Assembly: GCA_041668045.1 (NCBI GenBank) | Contig: JBAYDV010000004.1 | Location: 1 to 55,457, forward strand | Source of the DNA: JBAYDV01 sp041668045 | GTDB taxonomy: Bacteria; Bacteroidota; Bacteroidia; Bacteroidales; UBA932 | DNA length: 55,457 bases | Direction of reading: 5' to 3' | Shown: positions 37,456 to 45,310 of the stretch, in pieces | How the letters are laid out: every line of letters begins with the position of its first letter | How positions within the stretch are numbered: position 1 is the stretch's first letter | Notes under the pieces: generated by a model | Seen by the model: the letters and a program-made list of their open reading frames with translations, nothing else | What the model was told of the DNA's origin: nothing | The model's database searches: none | Position numbers and translations under genes: made by a program

Positions 37456-37482
37456 TTATATAACATTTTAAATTTTATTATT

Positions 37483-38424
37483 ATGAATATACTTACAACT
37501 TTATTAGCTGTTACTGATTCGTTATCTAAATCCAAAGACTCTTTGTTATCTGGAGGTCTTGTACCTGATAAAATCATGACTAAAATTTCAGCGTTTGATG
37601 GAAAAGAGCTTAGTACTTCTCTTATCGAGACGCTTACAAAATGGGGTTTGAAACTTATATCAGCAGTATTAGTTTTCTTAATTGGTAGATGGATAATACG
37701 CAGACTTAAAAATTTCTTAGTAAAAGTTTTAGCTAAGAAAGAATATGATGCTGCATTATCTAATTTTCTAGTCAGTGTAGTTAATGCAGTTTTAATTGTT
37801 TTATTAATAATAATTATTATAGGTATTCTTGGTATTCCTACTACTTCACTTTCAGCACTTGTAGCTGCATTTGGTATCGCTATCGGTATGGCTCTTAGTG
37901 GAGCACTTCAAAATTTCGCTGGAGGAGTTATGATATTAATATTTAGACCTTTCAGGACAAAAGATTATATTGAAGCTAATGGGTTTGCAGGAACAGTAAT
38001 AAAAGTTAATATAACTACTACTACTCTTCTAACCCCTGATAATAAAGAGATTATAATTCCAAATGGAAGTCTTATTAATGGTAACATTATTAATTATTCT
38101 TCTACAGGAACTCGTCGTATTACATGGGATATATCTATAGCTTACGGAGATGATGTGGAACAAGCTAAAAAAGTTTTAGATAAACTATTTGCTGGTGATA
38201 AACGTATAATCGACACCCCAGAAAAACCATATGCTGTTCTTTCATCGTTAAGTGATAGTGCTATAATCATTTCAGCAAGAGCTTGGACTAAATCGTCAGA
38301 TTATTGGTCTCTTCTTTTTGATATGAATGAAAAGATATACAAAGAATTTCCTAAAAATAATCTTAACTTCCCATTTCCTCAAATGGATGTTACGATTTCT
38401 AATCCTTCTGAACTAAATAAATAG
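37483..38424 (+). CDS. Small-conductance mechanosensitive channel (MscS family)
   Basis: A 313-aa inner membrane channel that opens on osmotic downshock. After an N-terminal segment come three membrane helices (about residues 50-145), with the pore-lining helix in SALVAAFGIAIGMALSGALQNFAGG, then the cytoplasmic beta domain (about 145-310, with GTVIKVNITTTTL and IIPNGSLINGNIINYS). Length is close to E. coli MscS. A longer frame from TTG 37453 overlaps the -7 box, so ATG 37483 is chosen. It follows the cysteate synthase gene by 40 nt but probably has its own promoter, and is followed by a strong terminator. Confidence 0.92.
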   Translation: MNILTTLLAVTDSLSKSKDSLLSGGLVPDKIMTKISAFDGKELSTSLIETLTKWGLKLISAVLVFLIGRWIIRRLKNFLVKVLAKKEYDAALSNFLVSVVNAVLIVLLIIIIIGILGIPTTSLSALVAAFGIAIGMALSGALQNFAGGVMILIFRPFRTKDYIEANGFAGTVIKVNITTTTLLTPDNKEIIIPNGSLINGNIINYSSTGTRRITWDISIAYGDDVEQAKKVLDKLFAGDKRIIDTPEKPYAVLSSLSDSAIIISARAWTKSSDYWSLLFDMNEKIYKEFPKNNLNFPFPQMDVTISNPSELNK

Positions 38425-38442
38425 TTATAATAATTTTAAATA

Positions 38443-38485
38443 AAAAAAAACTAGTAGTATTAAAACAATACTACTAGTTTTTTTT
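38443..38485. terminator. Bidirectional rho-independent terminator
   Basis: A perfect inverted repeat with 19-nt arms (38443-38461 and 38467-38485) and a 5-nt loop. The core arm is CTAGTAGTATT flanked by eight A on one side and eight T on the other, so each strand reads hairpin then T-run. It lies between the convergent mscS and acyltransferase genes and can stop both. Confidence 0.88.
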
Positions 38486-38502
38486 ATGTCTATTTTTAAT
38501 TA

Positions 38503-39684
38503 CTAATACTTTAATGGATTAGCATATATATTAAGATATATAGTAGCTAATTCTTTAGAATTAAATGTTGGATTTTCTTCTAATATTTTAGCAAGACCAT
38601 TTTTCATATAATTTTTGAAAAAAGTAAATTTATCGATTGTATAATTTTCGTTGTTTTTATATTCTAATGACGATAATTCATCTAGTATTTTCTTGCTATC
38701 ATTTAAACCCTTCAGCTTTTCAAGTAAATCTGCTGCTATATAATTATTTTCGACTAAAGTGAAATTTCCTCTAATACGTTTATCAATTATAGATGCTAAT
38801 TCTAAATATTTTTCATTTTTATCAAGGAGACTGCATCTTTTAATTTCTTCTATGGATATTGGCTTTCCGAAACTATAATGAACCTTTCCTTTTGGCTGGA
38901 TAATACCTGTTAACATGCTCTGCATATCTTCATTTGGCGACTTAACATATTTGTTACTTTTACTGATATACAGTTCTTTAGCTTTAAAAAAGTCACAAGA
39001 TTCATATTCGTAAGATATTGATAATGGAAGTATAGATAATTCTGTAAAATCCTTTACGAAATCTTTTGATCCACTCATTTCAAACATCTTTAGCAGACCT
39101 TGTTCTGTAGTATCATATCCATCCTTAGTGCGACCATTTCTCTGAGAAATCCAAATTGAAGAAGTGTTAGTAGAAACACTATGTCTTATATATTTTGATA
39201 AATTTAATGAAGAAAAGTATTTTTCTTTAACAGTTCCTCCTCTCTCTACTGTCACCATTTTGTTAGACTTCATTAAATCTTTCACAAAAGGAGAAGAGAT
39301 TAAATTATCTCCTACAGTTATTTCAGTAGTAAACTGTTTATCATTTAATAATATGATTTGTAAAAATGCAGAATCTAATATAATATCTCTATGGTTAGAG
39401 ATTATTAGATAACATTTATCACTAGATACATTTTCCAAACCTGAAACTTCTAGTCCTTCAGTCGTATCATCTACTACTTTCTGTACTATCTTTGATAATA
39501 CCCTTTCTTGAAAATCATTTACTCCATTTATAGTATTCAGGAGCTTTATTAAATCTTTTGGATCTAAATTCGGATCAATGAACTTAGAGATATTATTAAT
39601 AGCAGGACTCTCAGCCATGCGTTTAACCGCCTCTACAGTTTCATCATCATTATATGGGCGGATCTTGTCGAAATTATTTGTCAT
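38503..39684 (-). CDS. PlsC-like acyltransferase family protein
   Basis: A 393-aa glycerolipid-type acyltransferase. Motif I is NHRDIILD (H and D separated by four residues) around residue 97, with a VERGG region and QRNGRTKDG standing for the later glycerol-phosphate binding motif. There is no clear membrane segment. It lies 26 nt after the acyl-CoA ligase gene in the same direction, so the two probably act in one lipid pathway: the ligase activates a fatty acid and this enzyme transfers it. The acceptor, possibly lysophospholipid or an aminolipid, is unknown. Confidence 0.72.
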   Translation of the reverse strand: MTNNFDKIRPYNDDETVEAVKRMAESPAINNISKFIDPNLDPKDLIKLLNTINGVNDFQERVLSKIVQKVVDDTTEGLEVSGLENVSSDKCYLIISNHRDIILDSAFLQIILLNDKQFTTEITVGDNLISSPFVKDLMKSNKMVTVERGGTVKEKYFSSLNLSKYIRHSVSTNTSSIWISQRNGRTKDGYDTTEQGLLKMFEMSGSKDFVKDFTELSILPLSISYEYESCDFFKAKELYISKSNKYVKSPNEDMQSMLTGIIQPKGKVHYSFGKPISIEEIKRCSLLDKNEKYLELASIIDKRIRGNFTLVENNYIAADLLEKLKGLNDSKKILDELSSLEYKNNENYTIDKFTFFKNYMKNGLAKILEENPTFNSKELATIYLNIYANPLKY

Positions 39685-39710
39685 TATTGAATTAATTTAA
39701 GCAATAGGTA

Positions 39711-41591
39711 TTAGTCTATACTCATAGCTTTTATATTATATTTATTAAGATAATTCTTTCCTTCCGGAGTATATGCGTATTTAATTCTTTTAGCGTATGC
39801 TTTCTCCACCTTATTTCTTACTATCTTCATAGTACTATTAACCATTTTGTTCTTTTCTGAAAATGGCTCATCAGCTATTATAAAGGTAGAAGGTAACCAT
39901 CGTTCTGGAAATAAAGATGCGAATTCACCTCCTCTGGTATATTTGTCTAAATATTTCTTTAGATATTCCAATCCCTCTTTCCCTTTAGGAATAACAGATT
40001 TATCTACATCTAAAATACAAATAGAATATGGAGACTGATTATTATACATAATAGCATTGCTAACTCCAGGAATATTGGCTTGAAATGATTCTTCGATACC
40101 TTCAGGTGCATATTTTTCTCCGTCTGAGGCTATTAATAAACTTTTGAATCTTCCAAGTACATATAAAAAACCTTCTTTAGTCATATATCCCATATCTCCA
40201 GTATATAACCAACCATCTTGTACGGTTTCAGCTGTAGATTTTGGATTTTTCCAATAACCTGCCATTACATTCTCTCCTTTTATAGCTATTTCTCCAGATT
40301 GACCTATTGGCAATTCTTTTCTATCTGAATCAACTATTTTAAGTTCCATAGGACTAACCAGAATTCCTGATGAACCTAGTATATGAGCTCTCTCACAATT
40401 AGTAGAGATAACGGGAGTAGCTTCTGATAATCCATAACCTTGATACATTGGCATTCCTATGGCATAATAAAATTTTTGTAAATCTATACCTAACAAAGCA
40501 CCTCCTCCGACAAAGAAATCTAATTCGCCTCCCATAGCAGAAGCAACTTTAGAAAATACATGTTTCTGATAAAATTTCACAAAAGGTTTTAATATACATG
40601 TCCATCCTGTTCCTTTATTATATCCATTTTTATTATAGACCATACTAACTTTTAAAGCATGATTAAATAATTTTTCAGTGAATTTTCCTTTACTTTTTAC
40701 TGATGCTTCAATAGATTTTTTAAAACTTTTAGCTAGTGCTGGAACAGATAATAATATATTAGGTTTAAATTCTTGGATAGCTAAAGGAATATTTCTTAAT
40801 CCTTCTCTTGCTGATTTACCATATGGAACTGTAGCTACAATACCTCCATTATGTAACATAGCATAAAAACCTACTACATGAGCAAAGCAATGATCTAAAG
40901 GTAAGATAATTAGCATTTTAGTGCCTTTCTTTACATCTACTACATTTAAGGCTTGTTCTACGTTAGCTGTGTAATTTCTATGTGTTAAAACTACTCCTTT
41001 AGGATCAGCTGTAGTTCCAGAAGTGTATGTTATAGTAGCTATATCATCATTTTGAATACTTTGTCCGATTTTCAAAAATTCTTCTTTATGATCTACTAAA
41101 TACATATCTCCCATTTTCACCACATCATCATACATGATTTCACCTTTCGTCTTATCTAAAGGAGAGGAATCTTCTTCTAGATAATCCATTACCATTATTC
41201 TTTCTAATTTTGGTAATTGACTACGAATAGATCTTATAATTTCAAGATGTCTGCCTGTAACGAAAATACAAGAAACATCTCCATGATTTAAACGAAAAAG
41301 TAAATCACTAGATTCTTCTAATTTAATAGATAAGGGTACACTTATAGCACCTGCATATAATAAACTTAATTCGCTTATTATCCATTTACTACTTCCTTCA
41401 GATAAAATAGCTACTTTATCTTTAGGCTTAATACCCCATGAAACTAATCCACTACCTAGTCTATATACTTGATTTTTAAGTTCTTTAAAATTTATTGTCT
41501 TTTTCTCGTGTTGTAATAATTCAACGAAGAAGGTACTATTAGCAAATTTCTTTTCAGAATTTTCTAATAAATCGATTATTGTTTGTTTCAT
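39711..41591 (-). CDS. Long-chain fatty acid CoA ligase (AMP-binding)
   Basis: A 626-aa ANL-superfamily ligase of the long-chain acyl-CoA or acyl-ACP synthetase type. The P-loop is YTSGTTADPKG, followed by GYGLSEATPVIS and YTGDMGYMTKEGFLYVLGR. The C-terminal part contains KYAPEGIEESF where many family members have a shorter linker. It activates long-chain fatty acids to CoA (or ACP) esters. It is the first gene of a two-gene operon with an acyltransferase and has a good promoter upstream (41617-41648). A separate, shorter ligase occurs at 9734, apparently for another role. Confidence 0.88.
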   Translation of the reverse strand: MKQTIIDLLENSEKKFANSTFFVELLQHEKKTINFKELKNQVYRLGSGLVSWGIKPKDKVAILSEGSSKWIISELSLLYAGAISVPLSIKLEESSDLLFRLNHGDVSCIFVTGRHLEIIRSIRSQLPKLERIMVMDYLEEDSSPLDKTKGEIMYDDVVKMGDMYLVDHKEEFLKIGQSIQNDDIATITYTSGTTADPKGVVLTHRNYTANVEQALNVVDVKKGTKMLIILPLDHCFAHVVGFYAMLHNGGIVATVPYGKSAREGLRNIPLAIQEFKPNILLSVPALAKSFKKSIEASVKSKGKFTEKLFNHALKVSMVYNKNGYNKGTGWTCILKPFVKFYQKHVFSKVASAMGGELDFFVGGGALLGIDLQKFYYAIGMPMYQGYGLSEATPVISTNCERAHILGSSGILVSPMELKIVDSDRKELPIGQSGEIAIKGENVMAGYWKNPKSTAETVQDGWLYTGDMGYMTKEGFLYVLGRFKSLLIASDGEKYAPEGIEESFQANIPGVSNAIMYNNQSPYSICILDVDKSVIPKGKEGLEYLKKYLDKYTRGGEFASLFPERWLPSTFIIADEPFSEKNKMVNSTMKIVRNKVEKAYAKRIKYAYTPEGKNYLNKYNIKAMSID

Positions 41592-41616
41592 ATAGATGAA
41601 ATAATTTAATTCAAGA

Positions 41617-41648
41617 CAAAACTAACAAAAAAACAGACATGTACCAAA
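41617..41648 (-). promoter_or_regulatory. Promoter of the fatty acid ligase/acyltransferase operon
   Basis: On the minus strand, TTTG (41645-41648), 20 nt, then TAGTTTTG (41617-41624): a full match to the Bacteroidota promoter consensus, ending 25 nt before the start codon. Confidence 0.7.
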
Positions 41649-41699
41649 CGACATGCACTATCTATAAATTGATAATTTAAAATATTGTAAAACAAGTAC

Positions 41700-42962
41700 T
41701 TAAGGGATTAATAAACAACTATCCCCATAACTTAAAAATCTAAAATCATTATCAAGAGCATACTGATACATATTTTCCCACCTATTATCTTTTCCTAAGA
41801 AAGCAGATACTAGCAAGAGAAGTGTACTCTGAGGTTGATGAAAATTGGTTATAAGAATATCAACTATACGATATTTATATGATGGAACAATTATTATCTG
41901 TGTTCTGAACATATAACTCTGTAAATTATGAAATTTCATATATGAAATTAATGCTCCTATAGCCTCTTTTGTACTATAAGTATCATCACCTTGGTATGGT
42001 GCCCATTGACTTACACATTGAGGCTCCCATTTCTCCACAGATTCTTTAATACATTGAATTCCAAGATAATATAAAGACTCTAAACTTCTTGTAGAAGTAG
42101 TTCCCACAGAAATAATTTTCGTATGTTCTGGTTTATTATAAATTCTTTCAAGTACTTCTAAAGTCACTGAGAATGGCTCAGAATGCATAATGTGTTGAGC
42201 AATGAATTTATTTTTAACTGGCAGGAAGGTACCAGCACCTACATGAAGACATAATTTTTCTTCATCGATACCTTTCTTTTTTAATTCTTCTAAAACTTTT
42301 GGAGTAAAATGTAAACCAGCTGTTGGTGCTGCTACTGAACCTCTTCTTTCTGCATATGTAGTTTGATAACGATCATAATCAATCGCTTCAGTTTCTCTAT
42401 TCAAATAAGGTGGAATTGGTATTCTACCAACTGTTTCTAAAACCTGCGAAAAGGGTAGATCCATATCCCAATGAAAACGCACATAAAATGTATTATCAAA
42501 TTTTGAAACTAACTCAGCTCTGAAATTTAATTGCTTAATCTCATTTTTTAGTTCGTTATGGGGATTCTCAGTCGGATCGTCGTCTGCTATATATATAGGT
42601 ATAAGACCTGACTTCCATCTTTTGGCATTTCCTATAATACATTTCCAAACACATGATTTAGTTTGAGCGAAAGAAATATTATATTCGGCAGGATCTACTG
42701 GTTCTAAACAAAATATTTCTATAAAAGCTCCTGTTGGTTTTCTGAATATTAATCTTGCTGGCACTACTTTAGTATTATTAAAAAACATAATAGAGTCAGA
42801 AGGTAGATAACTTGGTAAATTATAAAAATGATCTTGTGTTAATTTGCCTTTATTATTAATTAAAAGTTTAGAATGATCTCTCTGTTCAAGTGGGTACTTA
42901 GCTATTCGTTCTTCTGGGAGAACATAGTCAAAGTCAGTAATACTTATTTCTGGTAAATTCAT
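41700..42962 (-). CDS. queA: tRNA S-adenosylmethionine ribosyltransferase-isomerase (QueA)
   Basis: Transfers the ribosyl part of SAM to preQ1 in tRNA to give epoxyqueuosine, late in queuosine synthesis. The 420-aa protein has the QueA landmarks: FNNTKVVPARL, AAPTAGLHFTPK, LHVGAGTFLPV and SVGTTSTRSLES. It is longer than E. coli QueA (356 aa), with extra sequence in the middle and C-terminal parts, as in one Bacteroidota form. A TTG at 43022 would add 20 residues, but it is the end of the promoter box, so ATG 42962 is chosen. The leader of about 50 nt carries a GGCC-rich near-palindrome. Confidence 0.9.
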   Translation of the reverse strand: MNLPEISITDFDYVLPEERIAKYPLEQRDHSKLLINNKGKLTQDHFYNLPSYLPSDSIMFFNNTKVVPARLIFRKPTGAFIEIFCLEPVDPAEYNISFAQTKSCVWKCIIGNAKRWKSGLIPIYIADDDPTENPHNELKNEIKQLNFRAELVSKFDNTFYVRFHWDMDLPFSQVLETVGRIPIPPYLNRETEAIDYDRYQTTYAERRGSVAAPTAGLHFTPKVLEELKKKGIDEEKLCLHVGAGTFLPVKNKFIAQHIMHSEPFSVTLEVLERIYNKPEHTKIISVGTTSTRSLESLYYLGIQCIKESVEKWEPQCVSQWAPYQGDDTYSTKEAIGALISYMKFHNLQSYMFRTQIIIVPSYKYRIVDILITNFHQPQSTLLLLVSAFLGKDNRWENMYQYALDNDFRFLSYGDSCLLIP

Positions 42963-43019
42963 TATAAAATATATATATCTTTTTTGGCCATTTAAAGGGC
43001 CGTATTTAAATCTTTTCGG

Positions 43020-43050
43020 CAAATCTACATATTATATCATATAAAGCAAA
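43020..43050 (-). promoter_or_regulatory. Promoter of queA
   Basis: On the minus strand, TTTG (43047-43050), 19 nt, then TAGATTTG (43020-43027): an exact match to the Bacteroidota consensus. The nearest operator-like palindrome (43072-43085) lies 21 nt upstream of the -33 element. Confidence 0.75.
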
Positions 43051-43071
43051 ATAGTGTCTAATTTAAATTTC

Positions 43072-43494
43072 ATTACAATTGTAATTTATTAAATGTAATC
43101 CTTATTATTTACGTATGTATTCAACTTTACGTATGTATTTAGCCATTTCTTTCTTTCTGTAAACTTAATAACATTTGTAGTATAAGAATTATTTATAAGT
43201 ATTATTTATATTAATTATACTGCTGATTCCCAGCACTTTACATCACTTAATTAAATGTAAAACTTCCATCAAAACTTCAATATACTAGCTAAATCATTAC
43301 TATAGGCACTATAAATGATATAATTAATAGGCTTATATAGTATTATCCCAGTATATTATGTTATCTACCTATACTATTACTTTAATACTAGATGTGATTT
43401 ATACCCTACTATAAATCAGATATTTATATAATATCTATGTTTTTATGTAAAATATCATTACATCTGTACTCTTTAAATAAATTACATATGTAAT
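43072..43494. promoter_or_regulatory. Array of ATTACAnnTGTAAT-like palindromes
   Basis: The gene-free stretch 42963-43535 holds several related sites. Two are perfect 14-nt palindromes: ATTACAATTGTAAT (43072-43085) and ATTACATATGTAAT (43481-43494). Near copies are ATTACATCTGTACT (43457-43470) and ATAACATTTGTAGT (43168-43181); TTTACGTATGTATT occurs twice in tandem (43108-43121 and 43126-43139). A wider inverted pair, TTTACAT/ATGTAAA, sits at 43237-43261. This looks like a set of operators for one dimeric regulator, most simply the XRE protein encoded next to it. I see no gene or RNA gene in the stretch. Confidence 0.6.
43395..43436. repeat. Two adjacent perfect inverted repeats
   Basis: TGATTTATA/TATAAATCA (43395-43403 and 43410-43418, spacer 6) is directly followed by AGATATT/AATATCT (43418-43424 and 43430-43436, spacer 5). 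They share one base. Their role is unknown; they may be part of the regulatory region or form hairpins in a transcript. Confidence 0.55.
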
Positions 43495-43506
43495 TGATTT
43501 TTTAGT

Positions 43507-43514
43507 TATATTTG
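43507..43514 (+). promoter_or_regulatory. Predicted -7 element of the XRE regulator gene
   Basis: TATATTTG matches TAnnTTTG and ends 21 nt before the ATG at 43536. The perfect palindrome at 43481-43494 would overlap the -33 position, which suits autorepression. Confidence 0.45.
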
Positions 43515-43535
43515 TAATTAGTAAGATTTACATAT

Positions 43536-44126
43536 ATGAATAAACGTTTACAGCAAATACTCGACCTCGAGGACCTCACTCCTGCCAAATTAGCGGAGAG
43601 AATTGGTGTTCAGCCTTCAGGAATATCTCATATTCTCTCGGGAAGAAATAAACCGAGCTATGATTTTATTAATAAACTTCTCCACCACTTCCCTAATATA
43701 AATGCCGAATGGTTAATTACAGGAAAAGGGAAACCATACAAGAGTCAAAGCGTAAATGCAGAACCAAAAGAAGATCGAAATATATTCGGATTAAATGACG
43801 ATCTAAATAATCAGAGAAATTCTCAGAATGAAGACCAATTTTATGATTTTAATAGAGAAAATGAGACAAATTCATTAAATATTTTTAATTCGCTAGATTC
43901 TCAGACAAATAAAAACGACCAACAATCAGCTGATAAACAGGGAATTAATAAAGAAATTGGCACAATTCAACTCGATAAGAATGAATTAAATGATAAATCA
44001 TGTACTACGCCTAACCAATTTTTAAATAAAAACGAGAATAAAAAAGCACTTCCAAGTAAGAAGGTTCGTAGAATTACTCTTTTCTATTCTGATGGAAGTT
44101 TTGAAGAATTTTATCCCAACAGATAA
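43536..44126 (+). CDS. XRE-family helix-turn-helix regulator with Asn-rich linker
   Basis: A 196-aa protein. The N-terminal XRE domain (about residues 1-67) has the helix-turn-helix LTPAKLAERIGVQPSGISHIL and a NAEWLITGKGKPY ending typical of this class. Residues about 70-170 are a low-complexity linker rich in Asn, Asp, Gln and Glu. A short conserved-looking tail KKVRRITLFYSDGSFEEFYPN closes the protein. Members of this type occur in Bacteroidota, but their function is not known to me. The palindrome array upstream suggests autoregulation and control of queA or of pyrD, which follows 65 nt later. Confidence 0.82.
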   Translation: MNKRLQQILDLEDLTPAKLAERIGVQPSGISHILSGRNKPSYDFINKLLHHFPNINAEWLITGKGKPYKSQSVNAEPKEDRNIFGLNDDLNNQRNSQNEDQFYDFNRENETNSLNIFNSLDSQTNKNDQQSADKQGINKEIGTIQLDKNELNDKSCTTPNQFLNKNENKKALPSKKVRRITLFYSDGSFEEFYPNR

Positions 44127-44136
44127 TTCTATTTTG

Positions 44137-44144
44137 TATATTTG
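44137..44144 (+). promoter_or_regulatory. Possible -7 element of pyrD
   Basis: TATATTTG lies 47 nt before the pyrD ATG, after the XRE gene stop. No -33 is evident. pyrD may be transcribed from here as well as from the XRE promoter. Confidence 0.33.
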
Positions 44145-44191
44145 TATTTCGTAATAGATAATATTTAAACTCGTTCGAAATCCGATAGAAT

Positions 44192-45310
44192 ATGTACAAA
44201 ATACTTAGACGCATTTTATTTTTGTTTACTCCAGAGACTATTCATCATATAGTATTAAAGCTGGTAATATTGACTAAATATTTACCAATAACTAGATCAT
44301 TTATAAAATGGCGTTTCACTTATAAAGACCCTTCCCTAGAGAAAGAAATATTTGGAATTAAATTTAATAATCCGATAGGATTAGCTGCAGGATTAGATAA
44401 AAACGGAGAATGCTATAACCAATTAGCTAATTTTGGTTTTAGTTTCATAGAAATAGGTTCTATAACACCTGAGGCTCAACCTGGAAATGTGAAACCACGC
44501 TGCTTCAGACTACCTAAAGAGTCTGCTCTTATTAATAGGATGGGTATTAATAATAATGGCGTTAAATATACTCTTAAACAGTTAAAAGACGAACATCCTA
44601 ATATTATTGTAGGGGGCAATATTAGTAAAGGAACATTAACTCCTATTGAAAATGCAGGCAAAGATTACGAACGTAGTTTCGCACTACTTTACGATTTCGT
44701 AGATTATTTCGTTATTAACGTTTCATGTCCAAATGTAAAAGACTTAGCCAAACTACAAGATATCAACGCTTTATCAGATATTATAGATAGACTTCTTAAT
44801 CTTAGACGCTATTATGAAGATTATCGTCCTATATTAATAAAAGTATCTCCAGATATTCCTAAAGAACATCTTGACGATATCATAGAAACTATCTTAATAT
44901 CAGGTATAGATGGTATAGTAGCCACTAATACTACCAATGACAGATCAATGTTACCACCAGAAGAACAGCAAAGACTTAAAGATATAGGTAATGGAGGTAT
45001 AAGCGGCCAACCATTATTTAAAAAGAGCCTGAGTATGGTAAAATATATAAGCAATAAAACGAATGGCACTTTACCTATTATAGGTGTAGGTGGTATTATG
45101 ACGCCAGAACAAGCTAAAGAAATGTTAGATGCTGGTGCATCTCTTATACAAGTATATACGGGTTTTATATATAATGGACCTGGTTTTGTTAAAGATATTT
45201 TAAAATATCTTGTTAAAGAAAAAGTTAAAGAGAATAAGCTTAAAGAAAACAAGCTCAAAGAAGAAAAAAATAAAAAAGATATAATTAAAGAAGATAAAAA
45301 AAATGAATAA
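44192..45310 (+). CDS. pyrD: Dihydroorotate dehydrogenase (PyrD, membrane-type scaffold)
   Basis: Oxidises dihydroorotate to orotate in pyrimidine synthesis. The N-terminal helical part (residues 1-50) and overall length are those of class 2, quinone-linked enzymes, with GLAAGLDKNGE and GGISGQPLF as FMN-site motifs. At the catalytic-base position class 2 enzymes have Ser (NxSSPN), but here it is Cys179 in NVSCPN, as in class 1. After the usual end near residue 340, a 32-residue Lys/Glu tail follows with a KENKLKENKLKEE repeat. Its stop overlaps the cinA start by 8 nt, so the two are translationally coupled. Confidence 0.92.
   Translation: MYKILRRILFLFTPETIHHIVLKLVILTKYLPITRSFIKWRFTYKDPSLEKEIFGIKFNNPIGLAAGLDKNGECYNQLANFGFSFIEIGSITPEAQPGNVKPRCFRLPKESALINRMGINNNGVKYTLKQLKDEHPNIIVGGNISKGTLTPIENAGKDYERSFALLYDFVDYFVINVSCPNVKDLAKLQDINALSDIIDRLLNLRRYYEDYRPILIKVSPDIPKEHLDDIIETILISGIDGIVATNTTNDRSMLPPEEQQRLKDIGNGGISGQPLFKKSLSMVKYISNKTNGTLPIIGVGGIMTPEQAKEMLDAGASLIQVYTGFIYNGPGFVKDILKYLVKEKVKENKLKENKLKEEKNKKDIIKEDKKNE

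Noticed and set aside
42963..43019. A preQ1 riboswitch in the queA leader
   Set aside because: A GGCC near-palindrome is present, but the conserved A-rich tail and loop sequences of known preQ1 riboswitches are not seen, and the leader is short.
43023..43535. Replication origin in the AT-rich gap
   Set aside because: Many inverted repeats are present, but no convincing DnaA boxes (TTATNCACA) or neighbouring dnaA/dnaN genes.
44821..45258. A 145-codon open frame antisense to pyrD
   Set aside because: It is the shadow of pyrD: hydrophobic, repetitive, without family features or its own promoter.
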